64,000 nucleotides of DNA. Origin: Limonium bicolor (Eukaryota > Streptophyta > Magnoliopsida > Caryophyllales > Plumbaginaceae). The stretch is from the NCBI GenBank assembly GCA_023374045.1, contig CM041776.1, positions 140,061,296-140,125,295 of the forward strand. Reading direction: 5' to 3'. The position numbers and the translations under genes are program-made. Under the pieces are notes generated by a model. The model worked only from the letters and a program-made list of their open reading frames with translations. It searched no databases and had not been told where the DNA came from. Positions 33,685-46,510 of this stretch are shown here, one piece after another; positions within the stretch are counted from its first letter, which is position 1; each line of letters begins with the position of its first letter.

Positions 33685-35214
33685 TTGTGTTCTTCCTTCT
33701 ACATTATGTTTCTCCTCCAAAGTCTTGACTTTTTCTCCAACAACAACTCAAATATGAGACCAGCAAGCTGTTGTGGTGGTCATTTGAGAAATTTGCGTCG
33801 GAAGAAGTGGCTAGAAGAAGAGAGGGCCAAGCGCATTCAAAAAGGTGCAACCTTGACGCCTCCAACTTCCTCTTCTGATGGCGAGACTGATGGCGAGTCC
33901 GAGACTAGTCTAAGGGGCAGTAAACCTCCCTTACAGAGAGTGGTCAAGGTAGAAGAACAAGATCAAGACTCGGCTGGTTATGGGGTTGGCAATGCGCAAG
34001 CTGAAAGCGCAAAGGAGTCCTTCAAGATTGTAGGTCAGGTTTGATTTGGTTCTCCACTCACATCTCCTTCTCCAAAGTGTTGTGATTCTAACGAGTTGAA
34101 GGGAGAAGAGGCTCAAGTCAGTGCCAAGGGTTTGAGGCCCAAAGCGCCTGGTGAAGCCACCAAGGGGAGAAGCCACCGCAAGAAGCATGGAGGTGTTTTC
34201 TATAGCACACCGTGGCAAGAAGTGACCAGGGCTGATGACGGAGCAAGAAAGGTGAGACCTTTGATTTTTTCCAAGAGTGGAGGTGACCAAGAAGAAGCAA
34301 GAAACCAACCGTGCGCAAAGAGGAGCAGAGTGGCGAGAGGATTCTTTTGTAGCAGTCATGGTTCATCGGCGGATGATGCGCATGATCAAGTACAATCTTG
34401 ACCCAAAGCTAAGCCTGAAATTACTATAATGCTGAGGAGGACATGTAGTCTTAAGATGGAGCATATTAAGGCTCTTTCTGAGGTGGTTGGGTTCGATGAG
34501 GTGTACAAAGAATTCTTGGTGAAGATGTCCAAGGGAGAGACCAAGGTGGATCTCAAAGAGTGGTCTTCAGGGGAAGACTTACCCCCTTGTAACCTTGTGG
34601 GTGGTGGAACTAACAGAAAGGATAAGAGATTGGAAGATAGGAGTGGATGTTTCGCATGCACAGAAAAGGGACACTTGATCAGAGATTGCCGTAAGTGTGT
34701 GGCTAAGGGTAAGGAAGTGGTCCGGGATTTTCATTGGTGTGGACATATTGATTTCGCTCCTAACGCTCCTGCAAGCAGGCTACTGTATGTTGAGGTTATG
34801 GTGGATAAGCGGGCTGGATTTTTGGCTCTTGTTGATACGGGAGCAGAGATAAATCTTATGAGCCATCACCCAGCCAAGATGCTTGGGCTGCCTATAAGAA
34901 ACATTAGCGGACATGCAGTGATAGTTGGTAATGGAAACCGAGAGGAAATTCTTGGTGTTACCACAGTCTTTATCCAGCTTGGTGAGTGGTCACATATGCA
35001 AGAGTTCAACTTGGTGAGCAAGACCACTAATCCGATGATCTTAGGGGCGCCATTCTTACTTGATTCAGAAGCCGAAGTTAGCATCCACAAGAAGGGCATG
35101 AGGGTTTATTCCGACAAAGAGACTAGATGGATTAGAGGAGTTGATCCTTCCCTTTATTATCCTTGGAATGCTGCTCCAAGTCCTACACAGCTCCTATTCC
35201 TCAGAAGGAAGTAG
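33685..35214 (+). pseudogene. Gag-protease polyprotein of H, one frame with two TGA stops
   Basis: A single frame of about 510 codons interrupted only by TGA at 34042-34044 and 34399-34401. The N-terminal part is basic and acidic low complexity (LRNLRRKKWLEEERAKRIQK, then SSSDGETDGESET), where gag would lie, but I see no classic gag core. After the second stop (frame from 34429) there is a zinc knuckle CFACTEKGHLIRDC (CX2CX4HX4C, about 34648-34690) and then a retropepsin-like aspartic protease with the active-site VDTGAE (about 34830), a later ILGAPFL motif (about 35040) and supporting strands. It ends at TAG 35212-35214 with no reverse transcriptase following. The protease would process the polyprotein in particles. 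Both stops are TGA, consistent with CGA to TGA decay, though readthrough was not excluded. Confidence 0.85.
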
Positions 35215-36546
35215 GGCCGCTATTGAAGAAGGTGAAGATTGAGCCGCCTTCTCCTCCTTCTTCGGTGCCTCACAGCGATGAAGCTTATGATCTTTTGTTT
35301 GGGGATGGTCCCCTGTCTTCTTGAGATGTTGGCTTACGAAGTTGTTTCTTCTTTAAGTTGGTTTATTTTGTTTGTTTCATTGTTGGATTGATGGTCGATC
35401 GCGACAATGTAAACTGGTTTTTCCCATTTGATGAATAAAGTGTTTTTCCTTTCATTTTACTTCGCATGTGATTGTATTATGCACTCATGGTGAGTGAGGG
35501 CAGTATTTGCCTTAACTAATACAATGGGAGCATGGAAGTAAGGTGAGAAGATGGTCTCCTCAATGCTTAAAACAAGGAAAGATTCATCAGCGCTTGTAAT
35601 ATTGTTATTGTGTGGCTTGCGGAACCCTAATCTTGGTGGGGTTGGGAAAAGGAGTTAGAAGGTAACCCAAGGTCTGTTGGGGAGCCTAACTATGCAACCA
35701 AAGGGGAGAAACAAAAGGCAAGATCATGAGGCAAGGAGGCATGGCAAGGTGTGATGGAAAGAGCAAGGTATGGCCTAGTCGTTCTAATTCTATATGGTTG
35801 TGTCTGTGGGACATGAAGTTGGAATTAGAGAGGTGGTCACCATGATCATGACTGGCCAGCAGTCATGGATCCTATTAGTGGTGAAACCCAGGAAGAGGAT
35901 CAAAGAGGTTCCAAGAAGTGGAGCCAAAGCACTAAGGGTGGCATTCGGTCGAAGACAAAGTCAAGGCGCGCGAGGCGTGCAAGTATGTCAATGGCCAAGA
36001 CGTTTGAGGCATGTGGTGCGTTGGCACGGGCATGAAAAGGGTCTCGACAAGGTAATGCAAGGAGTGCTTGACATAGGCGTGGCCAAATGCAAGGTGCCGC
36101 GAGCACAAGGCATGGAGTGGTGATTGGCGCTAGGCGCATGACACCAAAGGCACGCAGGTTTGAGGTAAATTTCTAGATGCTTTGCGATTATGAATTGGTT
36201 AACGTTATGCTTGTCTATGAGGTGATGTAGGATTCACAAAGATAGACAAAATAGACGTTGAAGATACTAAAGGATGAAAGAATTGCCAAGCCATATGAGG
36301 AGACTAGTGAGGAGTTTCCAAGAAGATAGTCTTGCCCCGAGAAGGAAAACTTTCATGGCTTAATAGGATGTGTATGGCCAAACTTGAGGAGTTGATGTCC
36401 ATCCTATGTGGCGAGGTTGTGCTCACTTTCCTTGGAGGATGAGTGTGTAGGCATAGAGGAAGAGTGGTAGGCATATGGCCATAAGATGTCGCCAAGCAAA
36501 TGGGAAAAGGTATGACGATACTCTTTGTGCTTAATTTAAGATTAAG
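35215..36546 (+). other. H 3' region, left part, no gene recognised
   Basis: Continues with proline/serine-rich codons for a few tens of bases after the stop, then non-coding. GGCGC-rich words near 35960-36140 resemble the GC block of the H LTR, so part may be LTR-derived. Confidence 0.5.
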
Positions 36547-36551
36547 CTAAG
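36547..36551. repeat. Target-site duplication of I, left copy (CTAAG)
   Basis: Recurs at 38338-38342. Confidence 0.8.
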
Positions 36552-38337
36552 TGTACGGTATGAAACGTATTATCAGCAAGTGTACTGGTCTGTCGTAGCA
36601 AGTTTTCCTAGGTAGTATTCCTTATGTTATCGAACCAAAGGAGGTTGTGTCTAGTTTAATCGCTACCCTAATCTAACTAATAAACTATATAAAAATAACA
36701 ATAATAATTGGGGTTTGATTGTAGAAATTAAATAAAAAATTTAATTAAAACAAAAACAATTAAAAGTGATTGGCTGACAAATCTAAAGGGTGAATCCTGG
36801 TTTACTACTTCTCCTAGTTATCAAGTCCCTTCCTGAGTGTTTTCTAAATTCTAGATTGCAACCTTAGATCTAAATTAATCTAAAACCGGTCTCCCGTAAG
36901 AAAGATCCTTACTAGCAATTCCTAAATCCCAACTCTCGTTACGAATTTACAAATTAACTAATAGCATTAATGATTCATCTGCTTTCTAGTCAGCTAATCC
37001 CCAGGAATTGCCATATGTAGTTTCACTGGTAATATTCCTAAGGTCTAATGAACGGCGCAGTTCTCACTTGTAAGCAATTCATACCAAATAAACTCAAGCA
37101 ATAATTAATCACAAGAGAATTCAATAAATAACTAGGAATAAAACTACAATCTGTATAGAATTTTTGTTCGACAACTCAGGAAGTAAAATAATAAACTAGT
37201 TGTCTATAGCAAACCAGAATTCTAACAACTACTTAGACATTGGAGAGAAAGAAATAATAACAATAATAAAGAGAATAGAAACGTCATCTAATTGTTGTAG
37301 AACCGATGATGTCTTCTGCTCCGATCTGTCTTCGTTGCTGTCTAGTCTCCCTCTGTCTGACATGGTGTTCTCTATTCCCTGTCTCTCGGTCTTGAACTTG
37401 TATGGCTGCTGCTAGGGTTTGTGTTCTATGTCCAAGCCGTCCCCTCAAAGATTGATCGTTCAATATATAAATATTAAACGAAACTCCATGTGGCTTTTTT
37501 TTCAATCGAATATCCATCCCGTGAGTGCTTATATGCTTATATTGTTCGGTTGAACAAGTTAGTCCAAAAGATAAGCTCCTCACGTGCATGGCTTTGTTTG
37601 TCTGCATGTGTGCATGGCCCATCATCGCATGTGTACATGGCCCATCATCGCATGCGATTTAATTAAATCGGTGCAGCCCAACTCTATTCTCTGTGTCATT
37701 GTCTGCCAGGTCCAAGGAGAAGAAAAAAGCTACGCCTCTCTTAAATTGTCGGCCCAGGGATAAGATGTTTGCGCCTTTGATGTAGTTTGTCGGCCCTGTA
37801 CATGTTGAAAGATTGCGCCTCTTGAAGTATGCGCCTACCATCTGTTGTGTCGGCCCACAAGAAATAAATACTGGAGTGTCATGCCTAATTTTGTCAGCCC
37901 AGGTATGTGCATGTATCTCCAATATGCATGGCTCATGCGAGCCTAACTAAATGTCACGAATAAAAACGTGAGACTCCACTTCTTGGTCCGGGATTGCTAT
38001 TCATTCTGTAAACCCGGACCAGACCAATATTTAGGCAATAGCTGCTTTTTAAATGTGGTCCGGGTTTATAAACCGGTATATAAACTTGGACCATGTTGTT
38101 AATTAAGCAGAATGTTCGTTTTTCTTCTGTTTGATCTCACTTTGATCGTTAAGCTTTTGACGTATGTTTCTAGATCTTTTCTTCAGTATTTTTAACCTGT
38201 TTTAGCATAAAACCACACATGAGGAATAATCTAAGCATTTAACATAATTAAGCATATAAGTAAGGAATTTATCAAATAAACTAATAAAATATTAGTCACT
38301 TTAAGCATAGAAACATAGATAAATTCCGCACTTATCA
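36552..38337 (-). mobile_element. I: solo LTR nested in H
   Basis: 1.79 kb. On the minus strand it runs from TGATAAGTGCGGAATTTATC (38337) to CATACCGTACA (36552), with TG...CA ends and CTAAG duplications on both sides. It has no primer site, polypurine tract or coding region, as expected for a solo LTR left by LTR-LTR recombination. It holds two GGTCCGGG hairpins (37985-38092). The frames at 37200-37922 are not supported as genes. Confidence 0.8.
37985..38092. repeat. Two GGTCCGGG-type hairpins in solo LTR I
   Basis: About 37985-38020 (GGTCCGGG against AACCCGGACC) and 38057-38092 (GGTCCGGGTTTA against TAAACTTGGACC, one mismatch). They resemble those in the G LTR. Confidence 0.7.
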
Positions 38338-38342
38338 CTAAG

Positions 38343-38489
38343 TTGTTTTGATGGTTGTTAGGCAAGGGCAACAAGGGGGCGTGAGGGCGCCACATCAACA
38401 ACTGGTGAAGGGAAATGCTTGGGGTTTGAGGCCCAGAGTCCAAGACCACTTGAGGCTTTGCGAGGACGCTAAAGCTTAGTTGGGGGAGA
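38343..38489 (+). other. End of the H interior with polypurine tract
   Basis: Ends with TTGGGGGAGA directly before the 3' LTR start at 38490, the probable polypurine tract. Confidence 0.65.
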
Positions 38490-40817
38490 ATTCATAGTTC
38501 TAAATCCTAGGTGTGATGGCCTGAGCCCTAACCCAACCTGACCAGAAGGAACTCATGTAGTAGAGGTCACCAAGTGTTACTCGATGCAAGAGAGATTTGG
38601 GAGCCGGGCTTGCCAAGTTAGCATGTGGGTGTCTTGGAGCTACGCACATCAAGATGCGGGTTGTGTCACCGAGAGATGGCCATGACGCGCGGGAGACAAG
38701 TGATGGGTTCGAGGCCCTAGCACTTGGTCAAAACGCTGAGGTAACATGACGAGGTTATACAAGTAATGAGTTTGAGGTTAGGTACTTGGCAGTGAGCTAG
38801 GCTCACCTTGAATGCAAGTGGGTGTGACCGGTCTTTGTGACTGGGGTTTGACTAGTGACTGTTGGTCCATAAGGGATCATGCAAGTCACATGCAAAACCA
38901 AGTTGACACTAGGTGTCATAGGCAAAGAACAAAGGAAAGGAGATGCACAAGTTAAGGTTGCCATCTGACCTAAGGTGTTTTTGTGGCTTAGTCTTCACTG
39001 GGTTAAGACAAGCTTATAACGGGGCCAAGTTAACTTTGACAAGCACGGCATCCAAAGACACGGGCGCTGCAGTGCTGGGCAGGGGCGTTGGCTATGACTA
39101 GGTGCACGGGGCAAGGTCGAGTGACAAGGGGCCACGACACAGTGACAAGGCTTAGGGCATGTTCTAGGGGCGCTGGGTGATGCCAGGCCACGCCTAGACA
39201 TGAGCCAAGAGCATGTTTACGGGTGTGTTAAGATGCGTGGGAGATGCCAAGGTGCGAGCGCTAGGCGCTAAGGGCACGCTTGGGCAGGAGCGCCGCGACG
39301 TCGAGACAAGGCACGAGCACGCGTTGCCAAGACACGGGCGCTGGGCGCTAAGGTGTGCTTGGGCGCGCGAGGACTCACTGCGTGCGCTGGGCGCCAAGGC
39401 AGCAACGAGGCAGAAAGAGCGCGGGCACGTGCTGGGCGCTAGGTGGTGTGTCACCCGAGAAACTCAAATTTCTAGGGTTTGTCCGCAAGTCCTAGAAATG
39501 CAATTCGATTGCTATTTTTGTGCTATATTCGGTTGAGATCTTCTCCATGAATATCTCCACGACTTCAGAAATGTTATTTGCTAAATATATTGGCGGTTGC
39601 AAGGATGGTTAATGGCTTCAGTAAAAATTGGATTTTTACTGGGGTTGTTACCGCATGTGAATATTTACTGCGGTAAACTTTGGAGTTGCCTTAGGAATTT
39701 AACCTAAGTGGTAATAAGTCTAAATTTGAACATTGTGGGAATAATTCTAGTTGCGGGTAGTCTTGTTAAGTGGTTGTGATTTTTGTGCAAAGAGGTTAGA
39801 GGCCTCTCCACAAATTTAGGAAGTTGTTGGAGTGAATCTAGACAATCCTAACTTCTAAATAAAATCGGTCATTAAAGATAAACGCTGGTTAGATATAGTA
39901 TGTGGGAAAGATAAATAAAAAGGAGGAGGTTGAGATATTCTCTCCTTCCCTTGGCAAGTTGTTATGGGTGATTCCTAACAAACTTAATTATTTATCATTG
40001 TGGTTAATATCTTGTTGTTGAGATAATTGTGGGCTGACTTATTGTATTTAAATACAAATGGAGGCGGCACAATTATAGAAAGGAGGTTATGGATTCGGTT
40101 GTGATACTCCTTGGAGGAGGGCGCCACAATTTTAGCTAACAAATAGATAAAAGCTATTTATCTTAAAGATAAATGGGCCGCTTATCTAGTAAAGTTGTTA
40201 AGATTCTAAGTTCACTTCCTCCCTTATAAATACAAGGCGAGAAGGCTCTTAAAATCATAATACAAACCGAGTTTGAAAAGCTAGAGAGAATCCACTACAC
40301 TCCACTATACTCACGCAACACAAGAGAGGGGATTTAAGAAGAAAGGTTGGACCTTTGCTTCTAAATCAAAACCGCAAGAGAGAAAGAATGAGAGCTTGGA
40401 GTTCTATTTCTTAATCCCACAAAAGGGTTCGATTGTTCAAGGCCAAAGACTTAAACTTTGCTAGAGTCCGGGGAGCAACGAAGTAGAGTTCCCTTCTTCC
40501 CTCTTTATTCTCGGATTGGGAAGTGGTAGGAGTGCCAAAGGAAGTTAACCAACGCTAAATTCACCGTGTTGTCCAGCTCCAAACCTACCAACGGGATTTG
40601 GTGGTTGAAGAGGTACACGGGCTTGAAGGTTAGCAAGTCAAGCAGTGGGCGGTTTTGCATTCAAGTTCCTCTTCTTGTCCAAGGCGCAAAGTGCATGGTT
40701 GTAAGTGACGGTGTTCACCAAAGGTGTTGACTTGGCTAGAACCGATCGAAAGGGAGTTGAGGCTGATCAACTTGGGCGTAAGTTGAGCCGGTCATACAAG
40801 TATTTTATCGTATGGCA
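38490..40817 (+). mobile_element. 3' LTR of H
   Basis: About 2.3 kb. The first bases read ATTCATAG where the 5' LTR has TGTCACAA, so the terminal TG is mutated. It carries two insertions relative to the 5' LTR (near 39775-39822 and 40455-40515), or the 5' copy has lost them. The GC-rich block is at 39190-39450 and the TATA box at 40225. Confidence 0.85.
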
Positions 40818-40822
40818 GATAC
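40818..40822. repeat. Target-site duplication of H, right copy (GATAC)
   Basis: Matches 31335-31339. Confidence 0.85.
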
Positions 40823-43800
40823 CTTAAATTTCCAAGGGAGCGAACTGATATTACCTAACGGGCCTCCAATAAAGGAAGCGTAATGCAAAAACCTTGTCAT
40901 GGAGCCTAGTACAAGTAGGAATCTGTGTGAACAGCCGACAACGAGCAGTGCTCGGGCCAACACGGCTTATGAAGCGTTAACTAATACAATGTGTAAATTC
41001 AAATAGTTACAGTGATTGCCGGAAGTGGCACCAGTAAGAAAAAGGATTGTGTTATGTAAGTGATAAGAGCAGAGAACGAACCACACTTTAGAAGGGTGGG
41101 GAAACCCCTCAGTATTGTGAGGTTCTGGAGAGGTGTAAATGTGAACCCTCTAGAAAAGGCCTTCACCTGTTGAAATGCAGTAATCGTAAGTAGAACGAAA
41201 CCCAGATACAGGGAAATTATCCAAGATATCCCATTAAATATGTGATGAATAAGAGAACATCTCAGTTTGTTCATGCGATAAATTAAAGTTTGAGTATATA
41301 GAGTGACCTCCTAGACTAGTGTGCGGAAGAAGCTTTAGTAGCAACTATGGAAGACTAGAAGAGTGGTCAGTTTAGTAGCAAACACCACGTGTGTTCAACG
41401 TGAAATGTAGATGGAACAATGCTCAAGGAGCATAAGGACTTAAGGAATAACATATTCAATATTCAGCCACGAAAGTGGCAAGTCGTAGTATAAATGACGT
41501 AAGTACCTGAGCGGAAGCTAGTAACAGCGGATGCCATGTAAATCAATGTTGTATAACTAATAAGAACTTGGTACGCATCAAGCGACCATTATGTACAAAT
41601 GATATAGAGAACAAACAGAATTCTTAGTTAGACTCAGTGAAGACGGAGGGCAAGTGAAGCCAGTAGCCTTACCGTGCGATGAAGGAATCTCACGAATAAG
41701 GCAATTGCAATGCGGAACTGGAAGTATATCCCCAAAGGATCAGTTTGATAACCGATGTAATAATCCTTGGGACGATAGTACCCCATTACTAAATAACCAA
41801 CCTGTACTAGATACAGAAGCTAGAAACCAACCGTGCGACCTTGAGCCATAGAGACACGAAGAACGTTGGACATACCAACAGTCGAATAAAAAAAGTCCAC
41901 CGCAATCAAGGCGGATGAGATTTATAAATGTTATAAGGACCGATGCATGGAAGATGCGAGGTCATATAAATGAAAGAGTAGTTGAACAGAGTCAAATAGT
42001 TAATCATGATGCAGGAGAAATAGTCATGAGTCAGTGACTAAATAAGCACTGAATACCGAATACAGGTATAGAATATACCTTGTGTGTGAGAATATTCACG
42101 GAGATATACATAACAGTATACAAAATAGACTTCTAGAAAATTGGATAAAAAAGCTATAACTCATCAAATTCACGCACGATAAGAAATACCATGCGTCGGT
42201 TGAGAAACCTTCATTCCCAAGATAATAGGATTAAAAAGGGAGATGTATTGTACGTTGTGAATAACGAAACGAGCGAACTAAGCTCTAAAGTTATCAGAGT
42301 CGTACAGCAGAAGTATAGTAGGCCATGATTTCAAAGTTGAATATACCTAGTAAATACGAGTAAAGGGTGAATTATCCATGCCTAGAAGCCTCACAGGCTA
42401 GAACTAAAACCGGTTATGAGTTAAACAAACTCCAATGAGAATTCTGGATTCAAGGACTAAACCGTCAATATGGTTAAGGTCCTCTGACTGGAACGTATTG
42501 TATAATAAACCATGTGGAAGTTAAAATACTTTACGACTATGGAACGTCTTAAACCAATGTTAAGTAATAACATATGGTCAATTACGCGGGTGTAATCCCT
42601 TTTAAGGGGGGTAGAGCGCAAAAATTCTTAGTGAATGTTTACGTACAAGTGTACGTGAACGGTGTACGTGAACGGTGTTGTGCATAGCACAAAATAACTA
42701 TTAAAATGTTGTGCATGAGCACAACATAATTGTTCTGATGATTGGTGTGTATGTTACATGAACATATGTACTCATTCATGGTTTAATTGTGGTAATTGCG
42801 CATAGAAGATGTGAATACCATGGTTATAAGTGTACCTACTTTGTTAACATTGGTGTGTGAATACAAGTGTAAGGGAGTAAAGAAACTCCCGGGGAACTAA
42901 AACCCCGACAGTAAATGTTTATGTAAGACCAAATGTAGTATTGTGATTTTGATCAAAAATATTATATATATATATACATATATAGTATTGTGATGTATGG
43001 AGTGGTATAATTCCCTAGGTAAGTTAACTAAAGGCAAACTGAGAATATTTGATGGACATAGTTCCATCCTTTGGAGATGTATTGCTCTATGATTATGACT
43101 AGAACGATTAAAAGAGATAGAAAATGGTAAATGTTTGAATTAGTTGCTTGTTTGAAATTGAAGTGGGAGGTGGAACTTGATTTGCATGTGATCAAGGGAA
43201 ACTGAACACAAATTGAGGTGGATGATAGTTCAACACTGATACTGATCACATCAGGGTTGGATGACTCTTGAAGCCCCGTATAAGTGGTCACAAGTAATCA
43301 CGTTAAGAATAATGCAGTTAGCATAATTTGGATTTGGAGTTGTATTGCGTTTTCAAAAAGGATTTTCAATTGGTATTTACAAATTTTCAAAAGGTATTTT
43401 CAAATAAAGGATTTTCGTTTTACTTAACCTCGTAAAGAGTATTTAATGTTATTTAGTCTCACTCATGAGCCTTTTGTCTTCGGACCGGCGACATGAGGAG
43501 AACATAGTATTTTGTATTACTTGCTCACGAGCTGAGGATGTATGAGCCTTCGTCTTCGGACCGGTGACATGAGAAGTATATGTAAAAACGTATGTGATTG
43601 TTTTGAATCTTCCAAAGGACCAGGGACCAGAAAGTGTCCATCGCGACCGGTACCTGCGGAATCACAGTATATGTACTCGACATGGGACTCGAGGACTGTG
43701 ATATCCTGTAGTCTTTAGACCGAGCCCATGAAGAGATGTAAAAGGTATTTTCGATTGCTATACATGCTAAGACATGTTGTGTGGTATATGTAATAAACAT

Positions 43801-43982
43801 TATCCAGACCTATGAGTCTGAAGGTTGTTATGTTACCTAGACCTTAAAGTCTGAAGGTTTAAATCCGGTGTATGTTGATAATGTGAGATTTATGTTGTAA
43901 TAAAAGTAATCCCTGTATTCTAATTAAATGATGCATGAGAATTGTGAAACTTTGAGGACAAAGTTCTTTTAAGGGGGTAGAT
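40823..43982 (+). other. G interior, right part
   Basis: About 3.2 kb with no recognisable protein. Imperfect repeats occur at 43440-43600 (TCTTCGGACCGGYGACATGA, two copies about 95 bp apart). A block at about 43185-43290 is shared with element F. It ends with the polypurine tract AAGGGGGTAG (43971-43980). Confidence 0.6.
43187..43286. repeat. Block shared by the interiors of G and F
   Basis: About 100 bp closely matching 57976-58078 in F, including GATCAAGGGAAACTGAACAC. On the minus strand both give an open frame starting M-TY--LQESSNP and containing SVELS (43028-43291 and 57847-58080). A shared ancestral 3' interior is the simplest explanation. Confidence 0.75.
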
Positions 43983-46510
43983 TGAAATACCCCAAACCTT
44001 AATGTGTTATGTAACTGTGTAATTATGATTTTATAAGGCTAATTAAGTCCTTAGGAATATTGGTGAAGAAAGTAAAACCAAAAGAAAAAGGAAAACGCGT
44101 AAAAGTCACAAAACGTAAAAACACGTATTTAATTATCTTAGGAGGTATATAACCTTGACTAGGGTTATAAATATATTTTTATACCCTAATTACACACTTA
44201 GAACATATGGGAAAAATTCCCGAGGAAAACGGATCCAAATAATGCGCTAAAACGCTAACGAAGTCTTAAAGCGCGTTTTTCGAGGAAACCCGAAAACGCG
44301 ACTTTAAATAGTCAAATGACCCCGTAAAATTTATAGTTGATCATATAACTATAATTAAACATTAATGATGGTCTAAGAGCCATTAAAATTAAAGAAACGG
44401 AAAAAAAATCCGGAAAACGCCCCGGTTAGTGAATAGTGCCAAACGGGGACTTAAGGGGTGTTAGTTGCTAAAAGACCAAAATGCCCTCACTCATTTTTTA
44501 TAAAATCTTGCCCCTTCCAGCATGTAGTCACGTTTTATACTCCTCCCCCTCTTATTCTATTTCTATTTTAGTCAAAAAAGTCAAATAATAAAGTAAAGCA
44601 AAAGTACAAAAGTGCTTTTCACTTTTCTTTCTCTTCCATTTCTCTTCCCTCACGATTTCTTCTTCCTCCCGACCCCTCTCTCTGTTTTCTTTTCCCTCCA
44701 ATGGCTATTTCCTTCCTATTCACCCAGCTCACTCTTCTTCTCCCTTATTCAAGCCCAAATCAACTCAAAACGACAAAATAAATACATATTATGACTCCCT
44801 TAATCTTGGTGATCATTTCTATCTTTTCCAAATCTCAAAACCTCAATTTAGACCATGGGTATATCCCATTTGAAGATCAATTCACATTTTCTTGAGCTAG
44901 GCTACATCCTCTTTGTTCCAAGGTAAGAAAAGTCCAAAAATACTCATCTTTTATCCATTTCCTAGCTTGACCGGTTTTGCACAGTTTTGAACCACCTTTG
45001 TTGCTCCCTTTCTAGCTTGGTTTTATTATTTGAATGAGGAGCTGTAGCCTTGCTTTGTTGATTGACCAAACTCAAGTCTAGGGTTACAAGGTAATGCCCT
45101 AATTTTGTGCTTTAAGCACCCTTCCTTGTTTTGGATTAATTAAGGTGTCTAAGTGTTGTTAATTAGTCCCATTCCCCATTTGAATGTTGGTCTAGAGATT
45201 TGGGCAATTGGAATTGGCCTTGGCCGGTTTTGGAGCCAAGAGAAATGAGAGAGAGAAGAGGAGGAGATTGGAAGAGAAAATGGAGGGCCAAAGTAAATAA
45301 TCTACCTTGATGTCTATTTATAATGTTTTCGAGAATCTTGGGTTGGGTAAATAAAATAATGAATCAAAAAATTGTGTTGGAAGTGTGTTTGATGTTCAAA
45401 GAGGAATTGTGATGATGTTTAATGCATTGTGCAATGCTTGTGATTTAAGGGCCTAAGTGCCATGCATTTGAGATTAGTGCATTATAATGTGTATAATGAG
45501 ATTTGGATGAGTTTTTATGTGCTGGTATAATCCTTTATGGATTTGGTTATTTGAGCTTAAGTTTGGTTAGCTTGTGTGGAATTATGAGTTGGATAGGCTT
45601 ATGGGGAACTATGGCAATATTTAGTAAAACTACGTGTTTAAGTGACTTGGTGAATTGGAGGCACTTAGTGTTTATGGAGTAGAGTTGATTGATACTACCT
45701 TGAATGGTAAATGGAGAATGGGTTGGAGAGATGCAAAAATCTGTAGCAAAGATGTGTAGGAAAGGCTTGAAATTTCTAGAGAATGCTTAGTATGCATAAC
45801 CTTGAAAATGGAGAATGGACTTGGGTATAGTTAATGCAAGTGTCTAGAAATTATTTGGAATGGTCACTTGGGTTGGGAGTAAGGTAACCACAAGAGAAAG
45901 GTTGGTAAATGCACAAGAGTGCCAAGTGCAAAATGTGAGAATGAAAGTTTGTAGAAATTAAGCAAGAATTGGGCAAATGAATTTGACCAATGATTTAAGA
46001 AGGTTTAGAGCATGATTAAGGAGTGTTTTAGAGTGTTTAAACATGTAGAAAACATGTGGAAAGATTAGGGAATGATTAGGGGTGAAGTAGGGGTTGAAAA
46101 ATGCTCAAAAACTGTAAAATTTGACAGTTCCAGGGTTGGTCCGGGTTTACAAATCGATACACAAACCCGGACCACCTCACCAAAAAACATCCCATAAAGT
46201 GATCCCTGGGGTTGGTCCGAGTTTATAACCCCGGACACAAACCCGGTCTACATGTAAAAATGGGCAGAAACTAATTTCCAAGATTGGTCCGGGTTTGTAA
46301 CCCCGGACACAAACCCGGACCAGTGCAAAATTGTCACAGAAAGTGTTTTAATGTGTTTTAAAGATGGGGAAGTGAATGGTAATGGTTTTAGATGATGTTT
46401 AGGCCTTGTTTGGTGACATGTAAAGGCCTTAAGAAGTGTAAACAAGTGCTAGAAGTGAATGTGTAAGTTGTGAACTTAAGATCACATAAGTGAGTTAAGG
46501 ATAACGGGAC
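43983..46510 (+). mobile_element. 3' LTR of G, truncated
   Basis: Matches 24996-27560 of the 5' LTR, then stops at GGATAACGGGAC where E begins. The missing 1.8 kb is not found to the right of E. The hairpin array is at 46138-46322. Confidence 0.9.

Larger units (their letters stand above)
31340..40817 (+). mobile_element. H: gag-protease-only LTR retrotransposon nested in G
   Basis: 9.48 kb with GATAC target duplications. LTRs 31340-33566 and 38490-40817, primer site TGGTATCAGAGC at 33571, a single gag-protease frame (33685-35214, two stops), then about 3.3 kb without pol, 1.8 kb of which is the nested solo LTR I. With neither reverse transcriptase nor integrase it must have moved in trans. 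The superfamily is uncertain; the zinc-knuckle plus aspartic protease order fits either Ty3/gypsy or a derivative. Confidence 0.9.
24996..46510 (+). mobile_element. G: non-autonomous LTR element with 4.36-kb LTRs (chromovirus-like ends)
   Basis: 5' LTR 24996-29355, initiator-Met-type primer site at 29361, about 5.1 kb of non-coding interior after removing H, polypurine tract before 43983, 3' LTR from 43983 cut at 46510 by E. TTTGAGGACAAAGTTCTTTT before AAGGGGGTAG resembles the end of Tekay-like chromoviruses. No gag or pol peptide is recognisable, so G behaves like a large non-autonomous derivative. Confidence 0.8.
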
